A stretch of 64,000 nt of DNA from assembly GCF_000327385.1 (NCBI RefSeq), contig NW_008710779.1, positions 1,052,811 to 1,116,810 on the forward strand, in the 5' to 3' direction. A program made the translations under genes and the position numbers. The notes below the pieces were generated by a model, which had not been told where the DNA came from, made no database searches, and was given only the letters and a program-made list of their open reading frames with translations. Positions 1 to 13,530 of this stretch are shown here, piece after piece. This stretch comes from Lottia gigantea (lineage: Eukaryota > Mollusca > Gastropoda > Lottiidae). Positions within the stretch are counted from its first letter, which is position 1. Every line of letters starts with the position of its first letter.

Positions 1-103
1 TCAACATTGTGAGCTGTGAGTTGCGTTCGTAACTCATGACCGCTTTAATTATTTGCATCTATACGCAACTGGTAATCGCTATGGTGTGAGGGCATCTTTA
101 GGT
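1..103. repeat. Right part of a MITE (family D), cut by the window edge
   Basis: The stretch ends in a motif reading AACTGGTAATCGCTATGGTG, which matches the right end of the complete element at 24,171-24,302. The internal part, rich in AACTCA/GCAACT words, also matches. The left terminal repeat lies outside the window. Confidence 0.6.
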
Positions 104-1317
104 AAACTATTAGCGTGCTTCAAGAAGTAAAAATGATAATTTTTGTAAGCGTTTGGTGGCATGACATAATGACATACACAATTTAACCATCAATTTGAAT
201 ACTTCGTGTCCCTCCAGATTAACTCAATTTCTTAATTAAATTGAAGTATCCCACAATATTTTCTTCACTCGTCAAAACGGAGACACAACCATGTCATCCA
301 AATAAAGATATTTGTAAATCATTTGAAAGACTCTCATAAATCCAAAATCTGTCTTATTTTCTAACAATGTCAACTGGGAGTAGTGTAAAAATTGTCTTTT
401 TATTTAAACTGTGCACACCTTCTGTCAAACTTGGCGCCATCTTGAACATATACGTTGAAGGATGAATTTGTGACACTTTGAGAAAGCAAATAATTTTTCT
501 TAAAATTCGACATAAAATTAGATGTGCATTATTAATATATATACAGGTTTAACAATTTATGTATTCTTATTGTTTGAAACCGTTCCTTAAATGTAATGAG
601 TAAATGAAACAACTACTTGGCTAGTCCATGATTTGAGTGAAGGAAGACACTTTTGCTGTTTCGTATAGTGGAAACGAGGGGTTAATTTATGCAATAAAAA
701 TGATTTTTCCATTTCTCGAATAGAAAGTTTACAATGATGCCAGTCCGCAACAAGCTGAACTTTGAAATAGCTGTAAGAAAATATTGGGTTTTCCCTTCTT
801 ATATCCTCAAGGCTAATCTATCAAAGAACCCCACCACAATTGCTCTCTGTGCTATGTAAAGGCAATATTAAAATTGGCACATTAAAATATTTTCGTCTTT
901 CAACCATGTTTGTTGATGTATAGTCAATTTGGTTTAAGTCATTTACATGTCATGGTCAGTAACGTAATAGCCCCATGGGTTCTGCTCTTAACTTTAACTC
1001 CTCGACAACATTTGACATTTTCTAGATTTACCGATAACCTTATCCTCATTTCAATATCTATTTATACAAATATCACATTTCTACTTGTATTCTAATCTTC
1101 TATTTTAATCTTCACGATTTATTCACAATGGCACTTTTAATTTCAAAGATTTTATAATACGTTTGGGGTCAGTGGACCTACATTTCATTAACAAAATACC
1201 TTAACTTTTAAGTCTTTTGAGATAAATTGTTGAGAATGGGACTCATATTCTAAGACTTTAATCTCGTATTACTAATGTCGTATTCCTTGGGTAATTTAAC
1301 TTTCAAACTCAGTTAAT
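104..1317. other. Gene-free AT-rich sequence
   Basis: I see no coding exon with splice sites, no RNA gene and no clear repeat here. The 61-codon open stretch around 910-1,095 has no recognisable content. Confidence 0.5.
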
Positions 1318-1318
1318 C

Positions 1319-1480
1319 TTTCAAAATATTGATGTGTATCGGGGACACTGATAGCACCAATATGCAATATTCCCTATTTCAATCAGACGTCTGTGTTTCA
1401 TGTAATTCCAATAAAACTAAGTGTTTGTTGACGTCACTTATCGCGAAATGTGCTTTATCACATAGGCACTTCGCCTTAAC
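1319..1480. repeat. Half copy of foldback MITE family A
   Basis: This matches the left half of the elements at 21,772-22,030, 33,551-33,836 and 39,010-39,241. It has the GTGTATCGGGGACACTGATA-like lead, CAGACGTCTGT, and the AAAACTAAGTGTTTGWTG word followed by GACGTCAC. The mirror-image half is missing, so the copy is truncated. Confidence 0.6.
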
Positions 1481-3825
1481 TCCTTCATGCTTAAAGTTTT
1501 TGGACTAAACAAGATGAACTATGTACAACACAGAACATCTCTATACCTTGAATTGAATAAATCGATGGAAATAAACCGTAGTTGTAAAAATGGCGTTGAA
1601 GTGTGGCAATAATTGTGATGGCTTACGAATATATGGTTTTGTTTTCCATTTTTGTTTTGGTGTGTATAAATATAGAATGAATCATCTTATTTCAATCTGG
1701 GTTCATTAAATTTTGGGTTCGTTTAGCTCAAAATGTTTGGTTCTGTTTTGCGAAGGGTCCGCTTTGACTTTACCCGCGAAAACATCGTCATTTATCTTTA
1801 CACTTAGATGCTTTGGCAACATATTATTTAGCAAGTTCCAAGCGAAAAGCATGCTTCATTCGATATTATATTCATAATAGCATATTTAACATTTGATTTT
1901 GATAACCATCTCTTCCACCTTCTGAAACTGTTTTGAAGGCAGAAGACGTCATTCTCGTCTCATCACTCAGATCTTAAGATCTATACGAGTCAGATTAATT
2001 ATAAAATAATTTAAGATGAAAGTCTGTGTGTATGTATTGGTTGAATAGTTTTAATGAAAACAAGACTGACTATGATATATTATTAACATGCTACTGTCAT
2101 CTTCATCTGTCATATACGTCTCTTAACCTTCATATCACTTCAGTTTGTCGCTTGGGAATAGAGTATGGAACTTTGGCCAGAACAGATCTATGCAATTAAA
2201 ATAGTATTGAGGCAATGGCATTTTAGAAAGTTCGATTTTAAGGTTCCACGAAAGTTTGAGAAAACCTAGCAATGCCCCATAATTTGAAATAAAGAAAACT
2301 TATAAATAATCAATAGAGGTTGCAAGAGTCTTTTATTCAATTAACCCTTGACCCAGATGCTTGGGCAATATGTACATATCCATACTCATTTACAGTTTGG
2401 ATAAAACGCTTGTATGACGTATGACCGGATGCAATGCTTATTAAATTTTTAACAAGATTGCTCAATAGCAATGCCTAGCATGTTATACTGCAATAAAATT
2501 TTCCACGTAACAACATTACAGTACAAAGAGACAGTATGGAGATGTGTGTTAACTCGGCCTATACCGGTTTGTCGAATTGAACTGACAGTTTTCACAGCTC
2601 CAAACAAAATGCTAGAATTTCAATGCTTAGAATAAGAATAAACTACAGATACGTACTAAGACGCGATAATAAAAGAGAATAGCCAGGTCGGAACAGTTTA
2701 AATTACTGTGATTTACTGTGGACAATCTAACGTAATTAACCTGAAGAGTCTGTAATGGTATAATTAAATGGCTATTTAATGGTGTAATTTAATGGTAATC
2801 AACATTTATTCACTGTTCTGTTTGTCTGACCTCTACGTTACGAATGTCTACTGCTCTGCTTGATTATACATTCGAACAGTTTCTGCCGGATGAAGACAAA
2901 TCTAACGCCTTTACATTAACTGATGTTGTTGAAAAGCGATGTGTTTGAATTTGCAACACGATTGATGATCTTAGAAAATAGATTATTCGGGTGGGTATAA
3001 AACCCCAACCGATCCACCGGATGTAAAATATGGCGCCAAACATTCGCATTACTAATATTACGGATTGTTAAGTCTAAATTACATAATACGAAAATTTTGA
3101 AGAAATCGAAGTGGTCCCAATGTTTGGAAACATACGCCAGCAACAGGAGTTTATTTGTCACAAAACATTGTAAGCATCGGGCATTTCTCCGAATTCTATC
3201 TTTTCGTTTCGTTCCGTTGTATGAAATTTGACAATCTAGATGATCAATTTCGCTCGTTTTGATGTTTAGATCGAAAATCATGCTGTAAGATCAGAAAATG
3301 TAATAGTCATGTTTATTGCAACCGAGTTTTATCATATGGTTACAAGTAAACCATCCACAACAATGTTGACGATTTAAACAGGTAACAGTCTGTAAAATCT
3401 GTTTGCATTTTTACGTCATTATTTCTACCTGATTATCAACTATATATAATGAAATATTAATATTTAATAAGTCAATTTTTTCTAGTAATATCATATCCAG
3501 AGCTGTAATCTCTGCGGTTGTTAAAGGAATTTAATCTACTAATATTTTCATTTTAATCATTTTAATGAAAATACTAAAGATAATGCTGTATATCTATATC
3601 CCATATTGTACACTGCATGGATTTTCCAGTTCTCCAATAAAAAGCAGAACAGCACACATTTAGAAGTACACGTTATGTGGTTATGTATTCTTAATTGTTA
3701 CAATAGAAAACTTATGCCAAATATCGAACTTGTCTGGTATTTGGAACACTTCATTGAACTATTTTCTGTTGTCACCCAGAAGGTATTGCGTTCTTGTTGA
3801 TTTTATTTGTAGTGTAGGGAGGAAT
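1481..3825. other. Gene-free sequence
   Basis: No supported gene. A 121-codon open stretch on the minus strand (2,916-3,281) has no recognisable motif and no flanking splice or start context, so I read it as chance. Confidence 0.45.
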
Positions 3826-3880
3826 GAAATGAATGGAGTTTTACGTCCTTCTCTTCTTCACCTAATTGGAGGAATGTAGG
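3826..3880 (-). repeat. Tail fragment of interspersed repeat family E
   Basis: The words GAATGAAATGAATGGAGTTT and TACGTCCT also occur at 36,533-36,565, where they join the rest of the family E repeat. Only the tail is recognisable here. Confidence 0.45.
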
Positions 3881-4504
3881 GAGAACGTTGTGATAATCAG
3901 ATATAGTTATCTGTATAGGCAGGTTTGAATCTATAAGGATAAACGTCTTTAAAGACAGTCGTGGCGATAAATCCAGGTAAGTTAAACTTATGTTAAACAT
4001 ATTACTACAAAATACACCTGGCCAATCAAAGTTATACTACCAGCTTAAATAAAGACAGAAGGTGAAAAACAGGTAAATTGGTAACAAGACTGACATAGGT
4101 CTTGACAATATTACCAGCTGAAATAACAGTAGAACAGATATTTTGATTGTATACCACCGTACAATTTACAAGATAGTTGGTGAATCGTAATAGTAACCAT
4201 AGTTTTACAAACTTAACGATCTGAAAATCTGTTAATCTTGCAGTCGAGGTCTGCTGTAAGTGGAATAAGGATGGTACTTAAAATAAGTGGATATGTTGCG
4301 TCGTACCTTTCATCAAGACTGTGTGAATCTCTGTTGCTGACGCCCACGTCCTGTCAAACGTTTAGACGTTCCAAAGTCTGGCTAGTAGTCTCCCAGTACT
4401 TAGTCACCAATTTCCTCGTTTACTATCCTTTAGGGTGTTTTGCTGAGAAAAGCATTGTGAAGATCCCAACTTCTTTTCTCGCAATATAGCATTTACAACT
4501 CTGG

Positions 4505-4862
4505 TCTGTTGTTGTTACTGATGTTCGTGGCCATGCTTTTCTGCCATTTCTACCAACGAGCCATCAGAGGCCATCGGGTATGGTTTTGGTCATTACTGAT
4601 GTTCATTGCTACTGCTTTTCTGACGTTTCTACTGACGAGCCATCAGAGGCCATCTGGTATGGTTTTCGTCACTACAGATGTCCATGGCCTCTGCTTTTCT
4701 TTCGTTTCTACCAACGAGCCATCGGAGGCCACGAGATATGATAATTTTGTTCATTATTGATGTTCATGGCAACTGATTTTCTGTCGTTTCTGAGCCATTA
4801 GAGGCCATCTGGTATGTTTTTGATCATCACCAATGTTCATGGCCTCTGCTTTTCTGTTGCAG
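4505..4862. repeat. Imperfect tandem repeat, unit about 78 bp, about 4.5 copies
   Basis: The phrase GATGTTCATGGCCTCTGCTT recurs at about 4,520, 4,598, 4,677, 4,759 and 4,832, each followed by TTTCTACCAACGAGCCATCA and GAGGCCATCTGGTATG. Copies are clearly diverged. Short open stretches across the array come from the repeat, not from a gene. Confidence 0.8.
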
Positions 4863-7287
4863 AATCAGTAAAAGATTCGTCTGTAGTTTATTTCAACTTT
4901 ATATTATTGCACTACTTTAAATAAGTAGCAATGCTGTTTTTTTTTTTTAACAATATGGAGTTAAAACGGTATGTTTCTAATCATCATTGATGTTAAAAAC
5001 AACTTTGACGCTTTTTGTGTCACTTTCTGAGCTTTTCTTCACTTGTTTTTCATCAATCTGATATTCAATAATTATTACACAGTTTTGTTTTTCACTGCAA
5101 CCTGACCACAAGTTTACCGTTATTCTATTACCTATAATTACTTTCTGGAACAAAAAATATGTTATTTAATGTTTTATTATTATCTGCTAGAGAATAAATT
5201 GGTAAGAAAACATGAAGCCTGGAGGCCAAGTTTTCTTATCATTGTCGCTCGATTTGCTCGCTTATTTTACTTATTGATTATCACGGCAATGTTTAAAACC
5301 GTAGTCTGAAGCATTCTGATCGATTCATTTACTTTATTATTATTTGCAGTATCCTTTGCGTACGCTTAAGTTGGCTCAATCTAAAGGAAGAGTCATCGAC
5401 ATCGTCAAATCTACTTGATTTTTTTGATAAATGTTGAAATTTGACGAGTGATAATTTTTGATAAGGAAAGACATATTACAATATACATATACACAAAAAT
5501 GTATATTTATTAATGCCAGATTTCTGTGTTAAACTAATTCGCTAATCGCCTAAATCAGGGGAATCGCGGACGGTGCCTAAACTGTGGCAGAAATGTTAAA
5601 TACTGCAGAAGGGTTTCTTGTCCGAAAGTAACAAATTCTAGAATATATCGGACTACGGTAACAATGTTGGTATCTAAAGAAAATCTTATTCAACAGGATC
5701 ACTCATTACAAATTTCATTGGCCTCTTGCTCCGTGGCTAAATCATTTTAACCAAGATCTAAGCGAGACTTATTCGATTTATTCTTCGACAATTTTCCTTA
5801 ATTCCGTTTCTTCTCGTAGACTTTTTGAAAAGCTCACGAGGTTATTGAATAACAGTGGCGATCTATTTATGTCGCCTCGCTATTCTATTAGATTAAAAAT
5901 GTCGGTTTAGAGATGAAGTTAGTGAGATAACCCAAAGGAAATCTCCTCACTTGAGAAAATATTAATATAAATCTTTCTGATGTTCACAAGAGATTTCTCT
6001 GGTATATCTATAAGACAATCGTCAAGGTTCAAAAATGCTAGACAGCCTTGAGAGAGGTTTTATCTTGTCGGCTTAAATTCGTGTCGTGTCGGGGTGTACT
6101 TACTTTTACTGGGCGACTCCAACCCAAAGTAGTTTGCACTACCTGAGGCCTTGAATTTTTCATGTGCTCACATGGTAGCTTATACGGTTTGTATTCTCGA
6201 ATATGAAAATGATTGGTGAACATGCTTTCTCCTAATTAACGGCTCTATTATGTAAATTGTTCAATCCTAATGATTATTCACTTATTCCATAATAGTCCCT
6301 CATTATTATTGACGTGAGAACCAGTTTTTGAAATCCGAGGGTATGTGCAGATCTGGATTACGGATGAGGCCTCTGAGTCTTATACCATTTCGTCCCATAG
6401 CTGGCCAGTATAAATGGTTGAATTGCTAGGGTCAGAACAATTTTAGAAGTCTGTTGTTTCAGTTAAATAAATCTTGAAAGTCTGATAAATGATGTAGAAA
6501 TTGAATCAGGTTGGTAAATAAAGGACGATGAAGAAAGCAATATGTCCACATTGACTAGACTGATATAGTCATCAGAGAATTAGTTATATCATTGATCTAT
6601 GCCCTTTACTCGTGCCCCTCGTTTGTTTTCTTATTCAAGCCTTAAAGGTCGTATTTGTCGTGCGGTGTCGTATCGGAAGTAACGTAGACAACCAGGTTCT
6701 ATGTCTGCACATCGCCACAAGGATGTCTTAGGTCCATGTTAAGGTCCATCTTAAGCGAAGATGAATTCTAGGCTTATATGAACCATTTCATGAAGCTTTG
6801 TAATTCCAGCACCCTTTTTCGCTCAGTAATGATCTGCAGAAAAGGTTAACCCCACCAAAACAGAAGTCCTTTCAGAAAGTTTCGGTTTTCACAAAAGATC
6901 TAATTACCAAGAAGCTAACAGAAAGTAATCGAATCCTATAAGATTAACGGATTAGATATACATATCAAAGAAAAGCTGGCTTCCTGCATTTAGTTCCATC
7001 GATTCTTACTCTATTGACATAGATAAAATCTATATGGCCCAAGAAACTCGAGGATTAAATGACGGCTTATTCACCAAATTATTTCCAATAAGATAACATC
7101 TTTTTCTTCTCTTACTGTTTGATTTAATTCGCTTCGTAGTGCTCGCAAATAAATTACATTCATCTTTGAAGAGAATGTAATATCATCTGATCATTTCGCT
7201 AGTTTCCTACGCCGACATACGACTACAAATAACTTGCAACAGTTGCTTTTTTTTCTTTAGAAACAGGCCCTTCAGAAATACCTTCCA
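4863..7287. other. Gene-free sequence
   Basis: I find no supported exon, RNA gene or repeat with a second copy in the window. Confidence 0.45.
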
Positions 7288-7670
7288 TAGTGTGTCTCCA
7301 ATGATGTTGATCAGATACATATTTCAGCAGTGTATCTCCTAAGTATGTTGTTGAAGTTAACACGGCTGCTCAGATGTATCTTTCTGTTTCAGCAGTGTGT
7401 CTTAAGTATAATGTTCTTTAAGTACAGCTCTTCTGATACATCTTTCAGCACTATGAACAGAACACGCCTATTCAGACGTATCTTTATTGTTTCAGCAGTG
7501 TGTCTTAGGTATTTTGTTGAAGAGAACGCGGCTCTTCAGATGTATCTTTCAGTTTCAGCAGTATGTCTCTTAAGCATGATGTTGAAAAGAACATGGCTCT
7601 TCGGCAGTGTGTCTCTTAAGAATCATGTTAAACAGAACACTGCTCTTCAGATATATTTTCAGTAGGTATG
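7288..7670. repeat. Diverged tandem repeat, unit about 60 bp, about 6 copies
   Basis: The words TTCAGCAGTGTGTCTC, ATGTTGAAGAGAACACGGCT and CTTCAGATGTATCTTTC recur about every 41-67 bp. The 111-codon open stretch at 7,330-7,665 is a by-product; its peptide repeats the same weak motif and resembles no family. Confidence 0.75.
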
Positions 7671-10600
7671 ATGTTGCTGGGAAACTTCCAATGTTTACAA
7701 AACTATTCCCCGTTTAGTTTGCTCACAACTGTCGCGGCTGTTTATCATTATTACCCCTTATGGTATGCGATCGCCATGTCGTAGTCGAAAATCAATCTTT
7801 GGGTGCGCATCACTTTAGATAATCAGAAAATTGCGTTCAATGTTACTTATTTCGCCTTGGCGAGCAAACAAGTTTATAACGAGAGAGAGTCGGCAAGTCA
7901 AATGATAGTTTACTTAAGAAATATCGAACAGCATGTTAGAAAAACTGAGAAGGCACATTGGTAAGATTGTTGCGAGACGTTGAATTTGTTGATTTTACAG
8001 TGGAGCAACAATTGGTTTCGTGACTATCTGTAGATCAGAACGCTATAGAATGTTGAAATTACGATTGATATTGACCCACTCAATGTTAACTAGAAATCTA
8101 GTAATATTTACTAGGAGCTGGAGACTTTACTTGTTAATCGTGAGAATTACCGACTTGAGTCAGATGTCGATTGGTGAGTTGATGAACAATTATTGAACAT
8201 CATCCAGAGTTTACATAACCTTACTCTCTAGTAATTGAAAATAAGAAAATCTCAAAAGTTAAAATTAGAAGATGAATCCTTTCTGATGATAAAATAGTTT
8301 CCAAAAAGCAATAGAGGTTACCGCAACACGGGACATTTTTCTGATTATCTAGTGCTATTTTGCGTTAGAATAAATCTCCATCAATAGCCTTGTACCTTAT
8401 TGAGCAAATGATCTCCAGGTTAAATTTGAAGCATTATATCACCCTTGGGGGTAAATGCGCTACAATTTTGGATTGGACCTGTTATCAATTAAGCATCTTC
8501 AACACAAAAAGCCCACCAAATTGATACTACCAACCCTTGCACAAGAGATTGGGCGTCCAAAAATAATGTGAACTTTGTTAACATTCCTTGTTCTCAAAAA
8601 CCTCAACTACGAAAGAAGTTGATGCTCTGGGAAATCTAATTGATGAACACGAAATTATCGAAATAATGAACTAGTTTTATCCAAATAAGTACTCGATTAG
8701 AAATAAAAGCATCGACATTCCAGCTCATTAGTATAGTTATTTTTAATTGTCGTGATATTTTAACTTCTTTCTTAGAAAATCACGAACAAGTTATTTCTAT
8801 ATTTTTTTTATTTACCGCTAAAATATCAGTCATTGTTTTGCAAACAACCATTGATAGTCAACAATAAAAACCGCTTCACGTTTAAATAGACTATAAAAAT
8901 TATTGGTAAATGTACGAGTTAACAATCAGTCAATTCCTTCAATATCCTACACAAACTATCTACTTGAATACCTAATTAAATTGGCTGTAGGCAAGGGGAG
9001 ATAATCGATATCGTCTGTTGACACTGGTATTGAAGCAGTGTGTACACATAACCGTGATTTTCCGCCGTTCCTACTTGGATTCATTGATCTCGAGTGAAGT
9101 GCAGTGGCTAGTCAAAAGATAATTGTAGTTGTTGGTTAGTTTAACCTGTCTATTAAAATCCCCTCATATCTTTATAACGGCTATGTTCAGATATTGGTCT
9201 TTATCCTATTGCCGCTGGTAGACTTGATGTGTAACCCTTATTGGGCTCTTATTGAAGTTTCATTGTGCGGTGTACGGAGTTTCTTCGCAGTTCAAAACCT
9301 GAAGAGAGTGTCTTGAAGTCTCCTTTGGATGAATTAGACTCATGTGTAATTACGTCGATAATATGATCCTTACGTTTCTTACGTTTGAAATTGAAAGTTG
9401 ATCTCATCTATATTTTAATTTTCCTGCGTGCGTCTTACTTTCTTTTTTTTCTGTTCGATTTCCAACTACTGAGTGACTTTTTCATGTGCTCAGTCTGAAG
9501 CCCACGCGATCTCGACTAGACTCCTATTTTAATTTCAGTCCCCGACCTGTACCATTGAGGATGAATCCGGCTACGTAGGGTTGACTTAAACTTGCGAGAA
9601 TAAACATAAAGTATTTTGATCATTACAATCACGAAGAAATGCCAACAAGTATAGCAGACACTGGACATGATATGTTTGGCGTTGAGGAACAACTTAATTT
9701 AAAGTTTTGTAGACCAGAACTTGTCAATGTCTCTCCTCGGAATAGAATGTTAAAGACCACTTCATCATGAATACACAGAGACTGAAAAAGTCATGGTCTA
9801 CTTTCGTGATGTCATTTAAATGAAAAATGTTTAGAAGGAACTCCCCGGAGAGACAATGGATTAAAATAGTTTTTTAAATGTAATTCTTCTGTAATTTTCT
9901 AAGTAGGATATGTCTGGCGGGATTAAGCACTGTTGGTAATCATTTCTCTAGGGATTGAACACACTTGTTTTAATTTGGAATAATATGCACTAAATACAAT
10001 AGACCTTGAAGTGAGCAAAGAGGAAGAGAATACAATTATAATCATTTAGTTACGCAATAATTTTTATTCATGTATTATAAGATTTTGTTTAAAACTACCG
10101 ACGTGGGCAAATTTTGTACTGTGCATAGCTGACAGAAGCATGCTAACTAAGAGAGGACTGTCCCAGAAACAGAAGCTATTATATTGATAACCAAGAGAGT
10201 TTTCACATACTTGTATTACTATTGCAAATATTGATGTCAATATTACTGAGTTTAGGTGGGATCAGGATGACATCTCATCATATCCGTCGCAGTCCACGAC
10301 AACTTACTGCGTTTGAATGAATGGCCGCAAATTCCAGCCGATGAAGTCGATCATAAGATCTTTTCCTTTTGTATGAAAGTAGCACATGAACACCTAGATG
10401 GCAACTGTTATCGGTAGTCTGTAAATCAAGCGATTGATAAGATTTCCCAAGATGCAACAGTCATTGAAAATTCGGCTACTTTCAGTTGCTGCCAATTTCA
10501 AAGTGAACCTGAGATTAAATTATTTTGGCGTCCTTCTTGGTGTTATATTTTTTTCTTTCTAAAAAGTTCATTAATTAATTAAAAACACAATTTGCTGTAC

Positions 10601-13310
10601 AGAAAGGTTATTGGCCATATACACTATACCTGTTACTTCTGATTTTTTTACATAAAATTTCTCGAGAAACCTTATTTCTAGAATTTTTTTTTAAAACAAA
10701 AAAACTGAAGTTTACACTATGATGAGATAAATTGTTTGTATCTGTATTGATTTTTACTTGACTTGATTTACGCTTTAGAATGTTTTAGGAAATGACAAGA
10801 ATTGGAGTTATTTCCATTCGGAATTTTTCACTGTCATGGAAACTCTCGTAAATAAACTCTTAAAGAGGTAGTATGAAAACAGGTCTAGTTACGACTTTCT
10901 TCTCACTTACTCTGGTCATATCTTTAGTGTGAAATTTGATCAAGATTTAAAGTAATCAGTTGATAAGGTTATCCAGGTCATTAAGGTAACACTATGTGTT
11001 TCTTATGGAAGGGGATATAGGTTCCATTGAAATGGAAGAATGGTTGGTTAATTGGTTGCACATTATATGCAATTTGGCCTTATTGCAAACCTTTTACATG
11101 GAGGTGAGTTTGGCTTTTGAAGCGGAATGTAAATAAACTTCAGCAACAGTGTTGTTACTCCTGACAGCAACAGTAGACTTTGTAACATACGAAATAACCA
11201 TGCACTATGTTCTATGGGTCGGTCCACCCGAGACACGCAAAGAAGATGACAATTCATCAATATTCACCAATGGACATAATGTTCATTTCAGTAATTTATT
11301 ACATTTTAAGGAGGCAAAAACTGTTTTGTTCCGAGATGTTGTATGTCTAATTATTGTCATTCCATTGCCCAAGAACCTCTAAAGTTCATTTCTATTCCAA
11401 TTCCAAGCCTGTAAATGATTGAAATGGAAAGAAATGATGTCATCCACCTCTAAGATATATAAATTTGATAAGAGTTGACATAGCACTTGAATTGGAGAAG
11501 AAGAAAAAACACACTTGTGTATGCAATCTGAAGGAAATCTATTGCATTACAAATTGTATTGTAGAGTGGAATTGAGGCGACCATCGTAATCTTACCAAGT
11601 CAGTTTACATAGCAGTTCTTTAATCACATAAATTTTATTCAACAAACTGTTTGGAGAGGAGTTTTATTTGATTAACAGGTTTTTATTCATTTCTATCTGT
11701 GAAATGGTCATCTTGGCTTTCCTAATTTAGCTACCAACGTGAAGGTTTAAAGTTATTTCACATGGTAAAGTGTATCTTTGTGTTTCAAGAAAAATATATC
11801 CAAGCAAATCAAAACCAACTGTATTGTCCTTCTTCCAGCAATTCGTTCCACCAACATTTATTTTATACATCTGTACTATTGGATAGAGCCTGCCGATGGT
11901 CGAGAAGGTCTTAGCGATTTACGTTGGACTCATGACTTGGAAGTGCTCAGACACTTGCTGCCATATTAGCATATTGGTGTGCACTTTTTTCTATTGCGCC
12001 AAACTTGTTTATGAGATCCCCAGTTGGAATACGCAACCGGAAAGTGTCATCAGGTATGAAAACCAGACATCAGAATTTCTGTATGGTGGTTACCATTTCA
12101 TCGTTATTTAGTCCCTTGCTATTTCTAGCTGAATACAGACAATGCCGACACCTACCACGTATTGTGTAATATATTCTACACAATAATAAAACAAAGATCT
12201 TATATTTCTCGACTATAAAGAGGTGTATATAAACAATAAATAAATATAGACATGCCAAATATATTATAGTCATTGTTTATTAGATCATTCTTATTTAGCA
12301 GTATGCTATATGGGGTTATAAGCTGCAACATGACGATGACAGCTCCTACGAATTCATAACATGTGCATATCCTTCTTGTTTAATAATGACGCATAGCATG
12401 AGGTTGGTCGTTATTTCCTGGAGGTTGTGAAGTGTTTGGCAGACTTTCGCTGTGAAAAAGCGTGTCCAGAGATGAAAATTAATGATTTGGATAATCATAC
12501 ATTTATATGACTAGACCTGAACAATTAAGCACAGTACGTAGATCATGAGTTAAAAGATTTCAAATACATTTAGTACATATTTTAAGTACCTTAGTGATAG
12601 CTTTACAATGTAAGTGTAGGCTGTCTGCGTGGGCTCAAGGCTCAAAAGGTGGCAATATAACCGTCCTCTTTCGATCGATCCTAGCCACTATATCGTTCTA
12701 GGGAGTGCTTACCCTTCAGAAATAGGCTACAAGCTAACGATCATGTTTTCACTAATAATTAAAATCACTATTCTTCAGTGAGAACAGCCACCTAAAGTCT
12801 GCATTATTTTGTATGCAATAAAGTGTCAATTGCGTGTATATATTAATTACACATTTTCTGTTGAGAGAAATACGATTGCAAATACAGAAGGCTAGATACC
12901 ACTACTAATGAAACCAATCAGCCAGAAAGAAACAATATTTGTATATATTTTCTTGCTTGCTCAGCCGATGCCTTGTTGTCTATTTTATGTGATTGTCTTG
13001 TATATTGGTTTAGGTTCACATCAATTTCTCTTACAATTAGTTATTTACCCAAGAGAATTTTATAACTTATCTTTCTTTGTCTATGGTTATAAAGTAAGAA
13101 CTGTGTAATTTATAAAATATATTAACTATAGATTTATATATCTTATAAAATATCGTGTTATATTAGCCTTGAAATCTGTTTTACTTTTTTTTAATTTTTT
13201 CCCAAGCTACTTTGGAAAGGTTAATAACTTCATTTCGTTAGTTTTTGAGTACTAGCCTAGTACTTTAAGATATTGAGTTTTTAATAATGTATGGATGATA
13301 CAACTTATTT
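7671..13310. other. Large gene-free stretch
   Basis: No exon, RNA gene or repeated element could be supported. Several 60-77 codon open stretches (11,063-12,273, 12,908-13,108) are low-complexity or featureless and lack convincing splice context. Confidence 0.45.
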
Positions 13311-13530
13311 AAAGGGACAGATTCGTCATCCGTACAATTGTACTGTAGCCTCAGAAACTCTCGAAATTTTAGCCTTCAAGTCCATGTGTGTCCAAGATAA
13401 TCCCTTGCCATACAAATATAAAGTCCTAGTTTGAAGTATTTATAAAGGAATTGTGTGATGCTTGTACATTTCTGGTACTTCTGAAGACTATTGACATATA
13501 TTCAAGATGCAAATCAACCCCTTTTAACAA
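13311..13530 (+). repeat. Diverged copy of MITE-like family B
   Basis: It begins TTAAAGGGACAGATTCGTCA and carries the family words TTTTAGCCTTCAAGTCCATG and ATTCAAGATGCAAATCAACC, shared with the copies at 47,211 and 57,426. The right end is not recognisable. Confidence 0.6.

Noticed and set aside
2916-3281. 121-codon minus-strand stretch, considered as a reverse-transcriptase remnant
   Set aside because: No catalytic or family motif could be found.
9530-9600. Possible short terminal exon after TTTAATTTCAG (PTCTIEDESGYVGLT then stop)
   Set aside because: Too short and no partner exon upstream.
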